NCBI GenBank assembly: GCA_910588595.1
Contig: CAJUQU010000136.1
Span: 1-9,959 of the forward strand
Direction of reading: 5' to 3'
DNA length: 9,959 bases
Source: an uncultured Lachnospiraceae bacterium
GTDB taxonomy: Bacteria > Bacillota_A > Clostridia > Lachnospirales > Lachnospiraceae
The notes beneath the pieces were generated by a model. The model ran no database searches, was not told where the DNA came from, and worked only from the letters and a program-made list of their open reading frames with translations. Both the position numbers and the translations under genes were made by a program. This document shows, one piece after another, positions 1 to 6,559 of the stretch; positions within the stretch are counted from its first letter, which is position 1, and every line of letters starts with the position of its first letter.

Positions 1-1888
1 GTTTCTCCTGCACAGCTGTGAGCTTTTTATTTTTCTCTGAGATCTTGTCACGTACTTTGGTGCGGGCTTTCTCCAGTTCCTGAATGGAGGTCTTGTTGAC
101 GCTGACTTTCTGGAAGTCCCGGATCGTCTCGTCGGCGACGTCTTTTGCCTCCTGCAGGATCTTGCGCGCCTCCTCGTTGGCTGCGCGCAGGATCTTGTCC
201 TTCTGTGCGTCGAGGCGCTCCTGTTTCTGTTCCAGTTTCATTTTCAGGGATTCGATCTCTGCTTTGTAGCTCTGGATCTCATTGCGCTCGTTTTCGATGG
301 TGCGTCTGCTGGTCTCGAGATCGGCAAGCAGATCCTCGAAGCTCTCGTCCTCCTCGCTGATGTGTTCCTTGGCAGATGCGATGATCTCGTCCGGCAGACC
401 GAGCTTTGACGAGATGGCGAATGCGTTGCTCTTGCCGGGAATGCCGATCAGGAGCCGGTAAGTCGGGCGGAGTGTCTCCACATCGAACTCGCAGCAGGCG
501 TTTTCCACATAGGAGGTTGTGAGTGCGAACACTTTTAACTCACTGTAGTGTGTGGTCGCCATCGTGCGGATTCCTTTGTCGTGCAGGTGCTTTAAGATCG
601 CGATCGCAAGTGCCGCGCCCTCCGTCGGATCCGTTCCGGCGCCGAGCTCGTCGAAGATACAGAGGGAATCCTCGTCTGCGTTTTTCAGTATAGAGATCGT
701 GTTTGTCATGTGGGCAGAGAAAGTCGACAGGTTCTGCTCTATGCTCTGCTCATCGCCGATGTCCGCGTATACTTCTGTGAAGATGCCGAGTTCAGAGCGG
801 TCGAGAGCCGGTATGTGAAGCCCGGACTGCCCCATCAGCGCAAAGAGTCCGACAGTCTTTAAGGATACGGTCTTGCCGCCGGTGTTGGGACCCGTGACAA
901 CCAACAGATCAAACTCTTTGCCGAGGTTGATATCGATGGGGACCACTTTCTGCTTGTCCAGCAGTGGATGGCGGCCTTTGCGGATATTGATATAGCGGTC
1001 TGTGTTAAAGAGCGGGCGCGATGCGTTCATGTCGACGGCGAGCCCGGCTCTTGCAAAGATAAAATCAAGTTTCGTCAAAAGACGGAAGTTGTTTGCAAGC
1101 TCCTCGGTATGTTCTCCCGCGGCGGCGCTCAGCTCGGCGAGAATGCGCTCGATTTCGTCTTTTTCTTTCAGAGCGAGCTCCTTGAGCTGGTTGTTCAGAT
1201 CCACCACGACAGCCGGTTCGATGAAAAGTGTGGAACCTGTGGAACTCTGGTCGTGCACCATTCCGGGAACATTGCCTTTGTGTTCCGATTTGACAGGGAT
1301 ACAGTAGCGGTTGTTGCGCATTGTGATCACTGCGTCCTGAAGGTAAGTCCGATAGCTTCCGTTTACCATGTTAGTGAGCTGGTTGTGTATCTTTTCGTTG
1401 GTCAGATTGATGCTGCGTCGGATATGTTTGAGTGTCGAGCTCGCATCGTCGGCGATCTCCTCCTCGGAGATGATACAGCGGTTGATCTCGTTCTGGAGCG
1501 GTGTCAGCGGTTCGAGGTTTGCAAAATATTCCTGTAAGCTGTCGGTGATCTCCTCATCGTGTTCTGAGCGCGCGAAGGTTTTTGCCCTTGTGGCGCAGGC
1601 GAGGGAGGCAGAGATCTGCAGCAGTTCAACGGCGGAGAGGGCACTTCCGATCTCCAGCGATCTGATGCTGAAATGGATGTCCTTGTTTCCGCTAAAGTGG
1701 ATCCTGCCGCCTTTTACCAGGCGGGTAAACGCGTCAGCAGTCTGCTGCTGCGCCTCCTCGATTTCTTTGATGTCTGTCATCGGTGTCAGTTTCTGACACA
1801 GCTCCTTGCCGGGAGCAGAACTTGCCTTGTCGACGAGCAGACTGATGATTTTATGATATTCAAGTATTCGCAATGCTTTTGCGTTCAT
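1..1888 (-). CDS. mutS2: Endonuclease MutS2 (3' part outside the window)
   Basis: MutS2 is a MutS-family ATPase without the mismatch-recognition domain. In Firmicutes it acts on branched DNA and on collided ribosomes. The reading frame starts at ATG 1888-1886, behind GGAGG (1899-1895), and stays open to the window edge, giving 629 codons. Visible features are the MutS core helices in the first ~300 residues, the Walker A motif GPNTGGKT at residues 333-340 (bases 892-869), the ABC-like stretch STFSAHM, Walker B with D413-E414 in FDELGAGTDP, and the TTHYSELK switch. From about residue 510 the protein is a charged Glu/Lys/Arg-rich coiled coil. Full-length family members are about 780-790 residues, so roughly 150 residues, including the C-terminal Smr nuclease domain, should lie past the left edge. 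It is transcribed in the same direction as the acetylation genes but separated from them by 372 bp of palindromic repeats. Identification is firm; whether the Smr domain is intact cannot be seen. Confidence 0.97.
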   Translation of the reverse strand, partial: MNAKALRILEYHKIISLLVDKASSAPGKELCQKLTPMTDIKEIEEAQQQTADAFTRLVKGGRIHFSGNKDIHFSIRSLEIGSALSAVELLQISASLACATRAKTFARSEHDEEITDSLQEYFANLEPLTPLQNEINRCIISEEEIADDASSTLKHIRRSINLTNEKIHNQLTNMVNGSYRTYLQDAVITMRNNRYCIPVKSEHKGNVPGMVHDQSSTGSTLFIEPAVVVDLNNQLKELALKEKDEIERILAELSAAAGEHTEELANNFRLLTKLDFIFARAGLAVDMNASRPLFNTDRYINIRKGRHPLLDKQKVVPIDINLGKEFDLLVVTGPNTGGKTVSLKTVGLFALMGQSGLHIPALDRSELGIFTEVYADIGDEQSIEQNLSTFSAHMTNTISILKNADEDSLCIFDELGAGTDPTEGAALAIAILKHLHDKGIRTMATTHYSELKVFALTTSYVENACCEFDVETLRPTYRLLIGIPGKSNAFAISSKLGLPDEIIASAKEHISEEDESFEDLLADLETSRRTIENERNEIQSYKAEIESLKMKLEQKQERLDAQKDKILRAANEEARKILQEAKDVADETIRDFQKVSVNKTSIQELEKARTKVRDKISEKNKKLTAVQEK

Positions 1889-1923
1889 AATAGTCCTCCA
1901 TAATATTATTTCTATGTCATTTC

Positions 1924-2087
1924 TAGTACTCCGTCCGGTTAGAAATTAGAATCGTGAACTGCCTGTTCCGCACCATTGCGTCGTTAAAATTTTTAGACGA
2001 TGCCACTGCATCGCCGTCGAAATTTTGCCTAGCACTGGCACGATCCATGCAGTCCACAACTCTAATTTCTGTCTGGATGGAGCACTA
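1924..2087. repeat. 164-bp imperfect palindrome, MITE-like (element 1)
   Basis: The two halves (1924-2003 and 2008-2087) align in inverted orientation without gaps: 54 of 80 positions match around a 4-base loop. The match is best at the ends, where the outer 27 bases match at 22 positions, including an unbroken AGAAATTAGA. The ends read TAGTACTCC and GGAGCACTA, which fits a terminal-inverted-repeat element bounded by TA. It contains no ORF of note. The right-hand 26 bases occur again exactly at 3432-3457. Length, structure and repetition suggest a miniature inverted-repeat element. TA target duplication would point to an IS630/mariner-type transposase, but that is inference from the ends only. 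Confidence 0.72.
2062..2087 (+). repeat. 26-bp direct repeat, copy 1 (right end of element 1)
   Basis: This stretch is the right terminus of palindromic element 1. It is identical over all 26 bases to 3432-3457, in the same orientation 1370 bp away. It begins CTAATTTCTG and ends GGAGCACTA. Its diverged inverted partner is the left terminus at 1924-1949. Confidence 0.9.
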
Positions 2088-2250
2088 ATACAGCGCTGCA
2101 TTAATATTGAAGTAAATAGCGCTTGATATTCGTGTCATCTGTGCGCCTTCAAAGCGACGGCGTAGTGGACCTTACGTCTAGCTTTGAAGGTGTGCAGAGG
2201 ACGCGGATAGCAGGTGATATTTACTCGATTATTAATGAAATGCTGTACTA
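2086..2250. repeat. 165-bp imperfect palindrome, MITE-like (element 2)
   Basis: Arms 2086-2155 and 2181-2250 match inversely at 53 of 70 positions with no gaps, around a 25-base loop. The 10 innermost arm bases on each side (CCTTCAAAGC and its complement) are perfect. The ends read TAATACAGC and GCTGTACTA. The element shares the TA at 2086-2087 with element 1, is almost the same size, and has similar end dinucleotides, but its interior sequence is different. In a plus-strand RNA eight arm mismatches would become G-U pairs; in a minus-strand RNA only three would. As it lies just after the DHHW stop codon, it would also form a strong hairpin in the leftward transcript. Confidence 0.72.
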
Positions 2251-2260
2251 GATCAGGATA

Positions 2261-3394
2261 TCAGTAAATTCCCCGGATGCCGGTGTCGCCATCGAGGGTG
2301 TTCATGTTATATAATAACAATACATCTGTAATGTCCCCGTGTTCTGCCAGAAAGGAGGACGGACCGTCCCTGTAGTATCTGGTGTCAAGCACATAGATCT
2401 TTTTGTAATGGTGCGCGAGGAATGGCACCATGGAATTGGCGTAGCTGTCCTTGATCAGCATGAGTGCATCCTGTGAGGCTGCCGTGCTGTTCTCGATCAC
2501 CACAAGCGGGTGGATATTGTTGAGAAAAAGGGAGTACTTGTCCTTCTCTGCAGCATAGTCAAGGTTGTACAGGCTGTCAGTCACTTCCCCTGTATCCACG
2601 TAGGTGACAGTCAGGTCATCTGCGGGGTTGGTGTATATCGTGATCGTGTCCTTTGGGTGGCTGTAATCGTTCACTTTGGAGTACAGCGTGCCGGCAAACG
2701 TGTCCGTGACAGTCTGTGCCGTCAGGGATTCAAGTGACACGGGTGTCATTTTTTTGGCATCACAGTACGCGAGATAACCGCAGTAAGCTCCCAGAGTTGT
2801 CCAGTGGTGGTCGGTGCGGTAGTACAGCTGTCCCCTGGCAGTGCCCTCAAAAAGCCTGTCCGTGCAGTCGACCGCAGGGATACCACATGCGTCGTAGATA
2901 GCGGATGCGGTCGTTGTCTGGTCAGACAAGGGGGCATGCGCCGGGAGTTTGTCATTGTATATGGTCACAGCTGTCGGCACCAGCATCAGGTTCACATCAA
3001 CCTTTCTGGTGTCGATCTTGTCATAAAAACTGACAAGTGTGTCAGTTATGCGCTCCGTATTCTGCGGCTCTGCGTAAGATTCGATGAGATAGTCGTCCTG
3101 TGCCACATAGACGTGATTGATCTCCTTTCTGCCGCTTGCGATCTCCACGCCGCTTTTTAACCCCACAAAAAAATCCCGCTGCGGAAAGTGGTCAGCGAGC
3201 CAGTCGCCCAGCGATTCCGTGTATTCTCCGCTGAGTAAGGTCCTGGCGGAAAAGGACGGAAATTTTGCGAGATATCTGTTTTCATTTTCGGAAAATTCCT
3301 TTTTCGGACTGGCGAGCAGGTATACTGAAAGCGACAAGATACCGATGCAGAGCAGACATACGACAGTCCTCCTTATTTTAATATTGGTGATCAT
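2261..3394 (-). CDS. DHHW-family (AlgX/AlgJ-like) cell-surface protein
   Basis: This 377-residue protein belongs to the DHHW family, SGNH-like proteins that accompany MBOAT acyltransferases in Firmicutes. Residues ~10-28 form one hydrophobic anchor behind a basic N-terminus, and the rest should be outside the membrane. The family hallmarks are visible: the post-anchor FSENENRYLAKFP segment (34-46), the name motif TDHHW at 194-198, and IKDSYAN at 314-320. D195, H197 and S317 are the likely SGNH-type catalytic set, by analogy with AlgJ/AlgX. ATG 3394 is preferred because AAAGGA lies 11 bases upstream; a GTG ten codons earlier at 3424 has no such site. It follows the MBOAT gene by 130 bp, a larger gap than elsewhere in the cluster, and is flanked by 26-bp direct repeats. 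It probably transfers an acyl group to a surface glycan; the substrate is unknown. Confidence 0.88.
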   Translation of the reverse strand: MITNIKIRRTVVCLLCIGILSLSVYLLASPKKEFSENENRYLAKFPSFSARTLLSGEYTESLGDWLADHFPQRDFFVGLKSGVEIASGRKEINHVYVAQDDYLIESYAEPQNTERITDTLVSFYDKIDTRKVDVNLMLVPTAVTIYNDKLPAHAPLSDQTTTASAIYDACGIPAVDCTDRLFEGTARGQLYYRTDHHWTTLGAYCGYLAYCDAKKMTPVSLESLTAQTVTDTFAGTLYSKVNDYSHPKDTITIYTNPADDLTVTYVDTGEVTDSLYNLDYAAEKDKYSLFLNNIHPLVVIENSTAASQDALMLIKDSYANSMVPFLAHHYKKIYVLDTRYYRDGPSSFLAEHGDITDVLLLYNMNTLDGDTGIRGIY

Positions 3395-3431
3395 TGTTGA
3401 TGAAATCCTTTCGGCAGTATGCACTCATACG

Positions 3432-3457
3432 CTAATTTCTGTCTGGATGGAGCACTA
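3432..3457 (+). repeat. 26-bp direct repeat, copy 2 (solo element end)
   Basis: This is an exact copy of the right end of element 1 (2062-2087), lying between the MBOAT stop and the DHHW start with no accompanying left half. Just outside the exact match, the flanks show a weaker resemblance to the flanks of copy 1 (ATGCA with a gapped CTC/AC stretch on the left, an AT-rich GTATTATATTTTG on the right). It may therefore be the surviving core of a longer, decayed element. It lies in the untranslated stretch of the leftward transcript, 38 bases upstream of the DHHW start codon. Confidence 0.9.
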
Positions 3458-3524
3458 GAGCATGTTTGTATTATATTTTGCCTCCGATGTCTGAGATCAT
3501 GAGCAGTCGATCCGTAACCTGTAC

Positions 3525-4940
3525 TTAAAATCGAAAATACAAGAAAGGATTGTAGGTGTCGCTCACCATATAGGCGGTTGACAGGATAAACAGCAGCAGT
3601 ACTCCGATTCCGGCACACGCAGACAAAATGCGGCCCGTTCCCCGGCTGAGCATCGATGCCTTCCGGCACAGCCACGGATACACCGGGCATGCAAGGACGC
3701 AGGCGGTGACAAGCACGACGCCGTAATTGCCCAGATACCACAGAAAACGGGTGTCAGCAAGCGTGCCGGAGGCAAAGGAGAAGAGCAGCGTGATATAGCC
3801 CCCAAGCTCTCCAAAGTCTGTGATCGCAAAGATCACGAATCCAAATACGACGATCAGAAAAGCGTAGGCGTGTTGGATCCATCTTGGAAATTTTGCGAGC
3901 AGTTTTCCCCATACATACTTTTCAAGCATGAGCAGGATCCCGTAGTAGATGCCCCACAGGATAAAATTCCATGAAGCCCCATGCCACATTCCGGTCAAAA
4001 ACCATACAACGGCGATGTTGAACAGGTGGCGGGCGACGCCCTTTCTGTTTCCGCCAAGCGGAATATACACGTAATCGCGGAACCATGTGGACAGCGAAAT
4101 GTGCCACCGCCGCCAAAAATCTGTCACAGAGACAGCAGTCAGCGGGTAATTGAAGTTTTCATTGTAATGAAATCCAAGCATATGCCCCATGCCGATCGCC
4201 ATATCGCTGTAGGCACTGAAGTCGAAATAGAGCTGCAAAGTAAAGCAGAGTGCGCCGAGCCATGCCGTCGCAACACTTGTGTCCGCAGCACCCAGGATAC
4301 GGATCTCCTCCCACAAGGCGCCAGCCTGGTTGGCGATGAGTACTTTCTTGAACAAGCCCATCATAAAGCGCAGTAGTCCCTGTTCAAATCCCTCGAATGT
4401 TAATTTCCGGCTATGAAGCTGCTCCTGAATGTCGGCAAAGCGCACGATGGGACCGGCAACCAGCTGTGGAAACATGGATACGTAAGTGAGGTACGCAGTA
4501 TAGCTGTGCTCCGCCTTCACCTCGCCGCGGTACAGATCGATGATATAGCTCATCGTCTGAAACGTATAAAAGCTGATACCGACCGGCAGATGGATCCCGG
4601 GCTGCGCAAACTGTGTTCCGAACAATCCGTTTATGGACGAAACCGCAAAGTCGGCATACTTGAAAAAGGCAAGTATGGACAGATTGATGCAGATGCTGCA
4701 GCACAGAAAGAAGGTCCGCCTGCATCTGGTAGTGCCAAAGCGCTCCATCAGCCGCCCGTTTGTGTAGTCGAGCGCAGTGGAGAAGAGCATCAACAGAATG
4801 TACAGCGGCTCTCCCCACGCATAAAAAATTAGGCTGAAAATAAGCAAAATCCCATTTTTCCATGAAAATGGGACCGCGTAATACAAGATCATGCACAGTG
4901 GCAGGAAAAAAAACAAAAACGGGATACAGCTAAAGACCAT
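3525..4940 (-). CDS. MBOAT-family membrane O-acyltransferase (AlgI/DltB/PatA-like)
   Basis: This 471-residue polytopic protein has many hydrophobic segments throughout and is close to the usual 460-500 residues. Family markers include QPGIHLPVGISFYTFQ (113-128), QLVAGPIVRF (159-168), the DFWRRWHISLSTWFRDY region with H280, and MWHGASWNFILWG, whose H320 corresponds to the invariant catalytic His of AlgI and DltB. Such proteins take an acyl group, usually acetyl, from a cytoplasmic donor and pass it through the membrane to an extracellular SGNH-like transferase. The start at 4940 has GGAGG at 4951-4947, and the gene begins 12 bases after the DUF4358 stop, so the two are co-transcribed. With DHHW and SGNH partners and no D-alanine activation gene nearby, O-acetylation is more likely than lipoteichoic acid D-alanylation. 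The acceptor glycan cannot be told. Confidence 0.95.
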   Translation of the reverse strand: MVFSCIPFLFFFLPLCMILYYAVPFSWKNGILLIFSLIFYAWGEPLYILLMLFSTALDYTNGRLMERFGTTRCRRTFFLCCSICINLSILAFFKYADFAVSSINGLFGTQFAQPGIHLPVGISFYTFQTMSYIIDLYRGEVKAEHSYTAYLTYVSMFPQLVAGPIVRFADIQEQLHSRKLTFEGFEQGLLRFMMGLFKKVLIANQAGALWEEIRILGAADTSVATAWLGALCFTLQLYFDFSAYSDMAIGMGHMLGFHYNENFNYPLTAVSVTDFWRRWHISLSTWFRDYVYIPLGGNRKGVARHLFNIAVVWFLTGMWHGASWNFILWGIYYGILLMLEKYVWGKLLAKFPRWIQHAYAFLIVVFGFVIFAITDFGELGGYITLLFSFASGTLADTRFLWYLGNYGVVLVTACVLACPVYPWLCRKASMLSRGTGRILSACAGIGVLLLFILSTAYMVSDTYNPFLYFRF

Positions 4941-4952
4941 GTTAATCCTCCG

Positions 4953-5492
4953 CTAAAACAATCCGCTTTCGATGATATCTGTAATTGTGTCTGCATTTTC
5001 GGATATCACGAGCCATACATAGTTATCTTTTGTCTGAACCTTGCTTTTTTCGACGATCGCAAACTGTTCAGGGATATAGTTTTCCATCTCGTTTTTCTTC
5101 TCATCTACAACGGTCTGGAGACTGTCGGAAAGTCCTGTCAGATCGTCGGCGTTTTTGACTTTCATGATAATGACGGTCTCTGCCTGCGCGGCATCCTCAG
5201 ACATGGAGAACACATATTCGTCAAGAAGGGCAGCATCGATTCCGTAATAATTTGAGATAAAGTCATCGTCCATGCGCTGCGGCGACTGTAAAGAGACAGT
5301 CTGTTCTATCTCCTGGTAGATATCATCGATTGATTTTGTGGTCTCCTTGCTGGCAGACGTGTCCGTGGTCTGTGCTGTCTCTGAAATAGGATCTGTGTTG
5401 GCTGTGGTTGGTACAGTCTTGTCAGAACATCCAGTGCAGAGGAGCACTGCTGTCAGGACTGCTAAAGCTTTTGTTGATTTGATTGTATGCAT
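4953..5492 (-). CDS. DUF4358-type lipoprotein
   Basis: This 179-residue predicted lipoprotein is exported and anchored by Cys22 in the sequence LLCTGC. The lipobox is slightly off consensus, with Cys rather than Leu/Ser/Ala three residues before the lipidated Cys. A Thr/Ser-rich linker (23-52) precedes a compact alpha/beta domain (about 55-179) with YYGIDAALLDEYVF and ETVIIMKVKNADD, which I recognise as DUF4358. No enzyme motif is visible and the biochemical role is unknown. The ATG at 5492-5490 overlaps the SGNH hydrolase stop in TAATG, with AAAGGGAG at 5509-5502, so translation is probably coupled. Placement between an SGNH hydrolase and an MBOAT transferase suggests an accessory or sensing role in surface-glycan modification; that is inference from context. 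Confidence 0.85.
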   Translation of the reverse strand: MHTIKSTKALAVLTAVLLCTGCSDKTVPTTANTDPISETAQTTDTSASKETTKSIDDIYQEIEQTVSLQSPQRMDDDFISNYYGIDAALLDEYVFSMSEDAAQAETVIIMKVKNADDLTGLSDSLQTVVDEKKNEMENYIPEQFAIVEKSKVQTKDNYVWLVISENADTITDIIESGLF

Positions 5493-6430
5493 TATTCTAA
5501 TCTCCCTTTTGTAGTTTGAGTAGGAACTGTCTCTAATATGGTTTCCATTTTTGATGGGGTTTCTTTTGGCGTCTCGGTCTCTGTGGCGGTTTTTGTCTCG
5601 GCAGTCTCGGCTTCCTCCTGCGCTGACTGAGCATTTGCATATTCAATGAGCGTTGATTCCCAAAGAGTGTAGGCGGAGGTGGAGAGGTGGACAAATCCGT
5701 CACTGCAGTATTTGCTTTCCAGATTTCCGTTTCCGTCAGATAGGAGAGTGCACAGATCAAGGTACCCCCAACCGTTTTCCTCTGCCATTTCTTCCAGAAG
5801 GACATTGTACTGCGCCAGGTTTTTATTGTTCAGTTTGCCGGCTCCCTGACCTGCAAGCGTGTAGGTTACGCTGATAATATTGATCTCGATATCCGGTGAG
5901 GTCTCGAGTATTTTGTTGATCAGTTCCTTGTATTTGTCCCGGGCGCCCTCTAGTCCAAGGATGCTGATGTCATTCATGCCCAGTAGGATAAAGGCGCGCT
6001 TGCTGCCTATGAGGGAGATCGCATCCCAGACCTGGCTCTTTTTCCCTTTGTACATAGGGTGGACATTGTCCGAATTGACAGGCTTCATGGCGTTGAATGC
6101 CGAGTAACTTCCCACAGCCAAAAACTGGATATTGCGGATAAAAGTTTCCTGTTTGGCACTGTAGTTTCGAAAACCCACCATGATGGAATCACCGATAAAA
6201 ACAGAATCGCCATAGTATTCTTCAAGTTCTTCGTCGGTCAGACCGGGGACTGTGGATTGGGTTTCGGATGATTCCGCAGTCTGCGCACTTTCTGCCGGAA
6301 CCGCATCTGTCTGTGCATCGCCGGGGGCAGCATAAACAAGCCCTGAATGACCGCAGAAAATAAGTATTGATGTGAGTGCGGTACAAAATAATTTTTTTCT
6401 GATCTCCTGATTATTCACTTTTTTTTTCAT
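5492..6430 (-). CDS. Secreted SGNH/GDSL hydrolase
   Basis: This 312-residue protein has an N-terminal signal segment (basic start, hydrophobic 14-34, probable cleavage after VYA-A near 35) and a Ser/Thr/Glu linker to ~62. The SGNH core follows: block I FIGDSIMVG with nucleophile S82, block II Gly107 in AVGSYSAF, block III GMND (151-154, oxyanion Asn153), and block V DGFVH with D244 and H248. The catalytic set is complete, so it should be an active esterase or O-acetyltransferase, comparable in role to PatB or Ape1. The last ~48 residues are a low-complexity Glu/Thr/Ala tail. It is first in the leftward operon; AGAGG (6442-6438) lies seven bases before the ATG. Codons 2-4 are an A9 run. Esterase and transferase activity cannot be told apart from sequence. 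Confidence 0.93.
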   Translation of the reverse strand: MKKKVNNQEIRKKLFCTALTSILIFCGHSGLVYAAPGDAQTDAVPAESAQTAESSETQSTVPGLTDEELEEYYGDSVFIGDSIMVGFRNYSAKQETFIRNIQFLAVGSYSAFNAMKPVNSDNVHPMYKGKKSQVWDAISLIGSKRAFILLGMNDISILGLEGARDKYKELINKILETSPDIEINIISVTYTLAGQGAGKLNNKNLAQYNVLLEEMAEENGWGYLDLCTLLSDGNGNLESKYCSDGFVHLSTSAYTLWESTLIEYANAQSAQEEAETAETKTATETETPKETPSKMETILETVPTQTTKGRLE

Positions 6431-6505
6431 AAAATTTCCTCTTTAGGGACTGCAGATCGCAGAGCCTTATCGTCTGTGTTGATTAAACATACTTATACAA
6501 AAGAT

Positions 6506-6534
6506 ATTCTATCATTAATTTAATATTCCTACAA
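6506..6534 (-). promoter_or_regulatory. Leftward sigma-A-type promoter for the acetylation operon
   Basis: On the minus strand, TTGTAG (6534-6529) and TAGAAT (6511-6506) are separated by 17 bases. The -10 box matches consensus at 5 of 6 positions; the -35 box is weak. Transcription would begin near 6500, leaving about a 70-base leader before the SGNH start at 6430. Alternative TTGACA hexamers further upstream in the 12-bp repeats have no good -10 partner at 16-18 bases. Confidence 0.5.
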
Positions 6535-6559
6535 GGTATTTTTGAATAGTAGTAGTGTG

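Larger units (their letters stand above)
1889..2260. other. Non-coding gap filled by two palindromic elements
   Basis: No credible gene lies in these 372 bp on either strand. About 327 bp are two abutting imperfect palindromes (described separately). Only 35 bp remain next to mutS2, holding its ribosome-binding site, and 10 bp next to the DHHW stop. The outer ends of the pair also match each other inversely: TCTAGTAC at 1922-1929 and GTACTAGA at 2245-2252. I found no convincing -35/-10 pair for mutS2 and no classical stem plus U-run terminator. The hairpins themselves may attenuate read-through. Confidence 0.7.

Noticed and set aside
968..1537. 189-codon open frame on the plus strand
   Set aside because: It lies wholly antisense to mutS2, whose motifs confirm the minus-strand frame, and its translation shows no recognisable domain.
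1924..2250. CRISPR array or tandem repeat locus
   Set aside because: There are no regularly spaced direct repeats. The structure is two inverted-repeat palindromes.
3395..3424. Upstream GTG start (3424) for the DHHW protein
   Set aside because: No ribosome-binding site precedes it, whereas ATG 3394 has AAAGGA 11 bases upstream and begins just before the membrane anchor.
3470..3475. TATAAT on the minus strand between MBOAT and DHHW genes
   Set aside because: It is a perfect -10 hexamer, but there is no acceptable -35 hexamer 16-18 bases upstream. A separate DHHW promoter is possible but not supported enough to annotate.
3391..3741. 116-codon minus-strand frame crossing the MBOAT stop
   Set aside because: It is an out-of-frame shadow of the MBOAT 3' end, Arg/Pro-rich, without a ribosome-binding site.
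3525..4940. DltB (D-alanylation of teichoic acid) as identity of the MBOAT gene
   Set aside because: There is no dltA, dltC or dltD-like neighbour. The DHHW and SGNH context fits an O-acetylation system better, although the MBOAT fold is shared.
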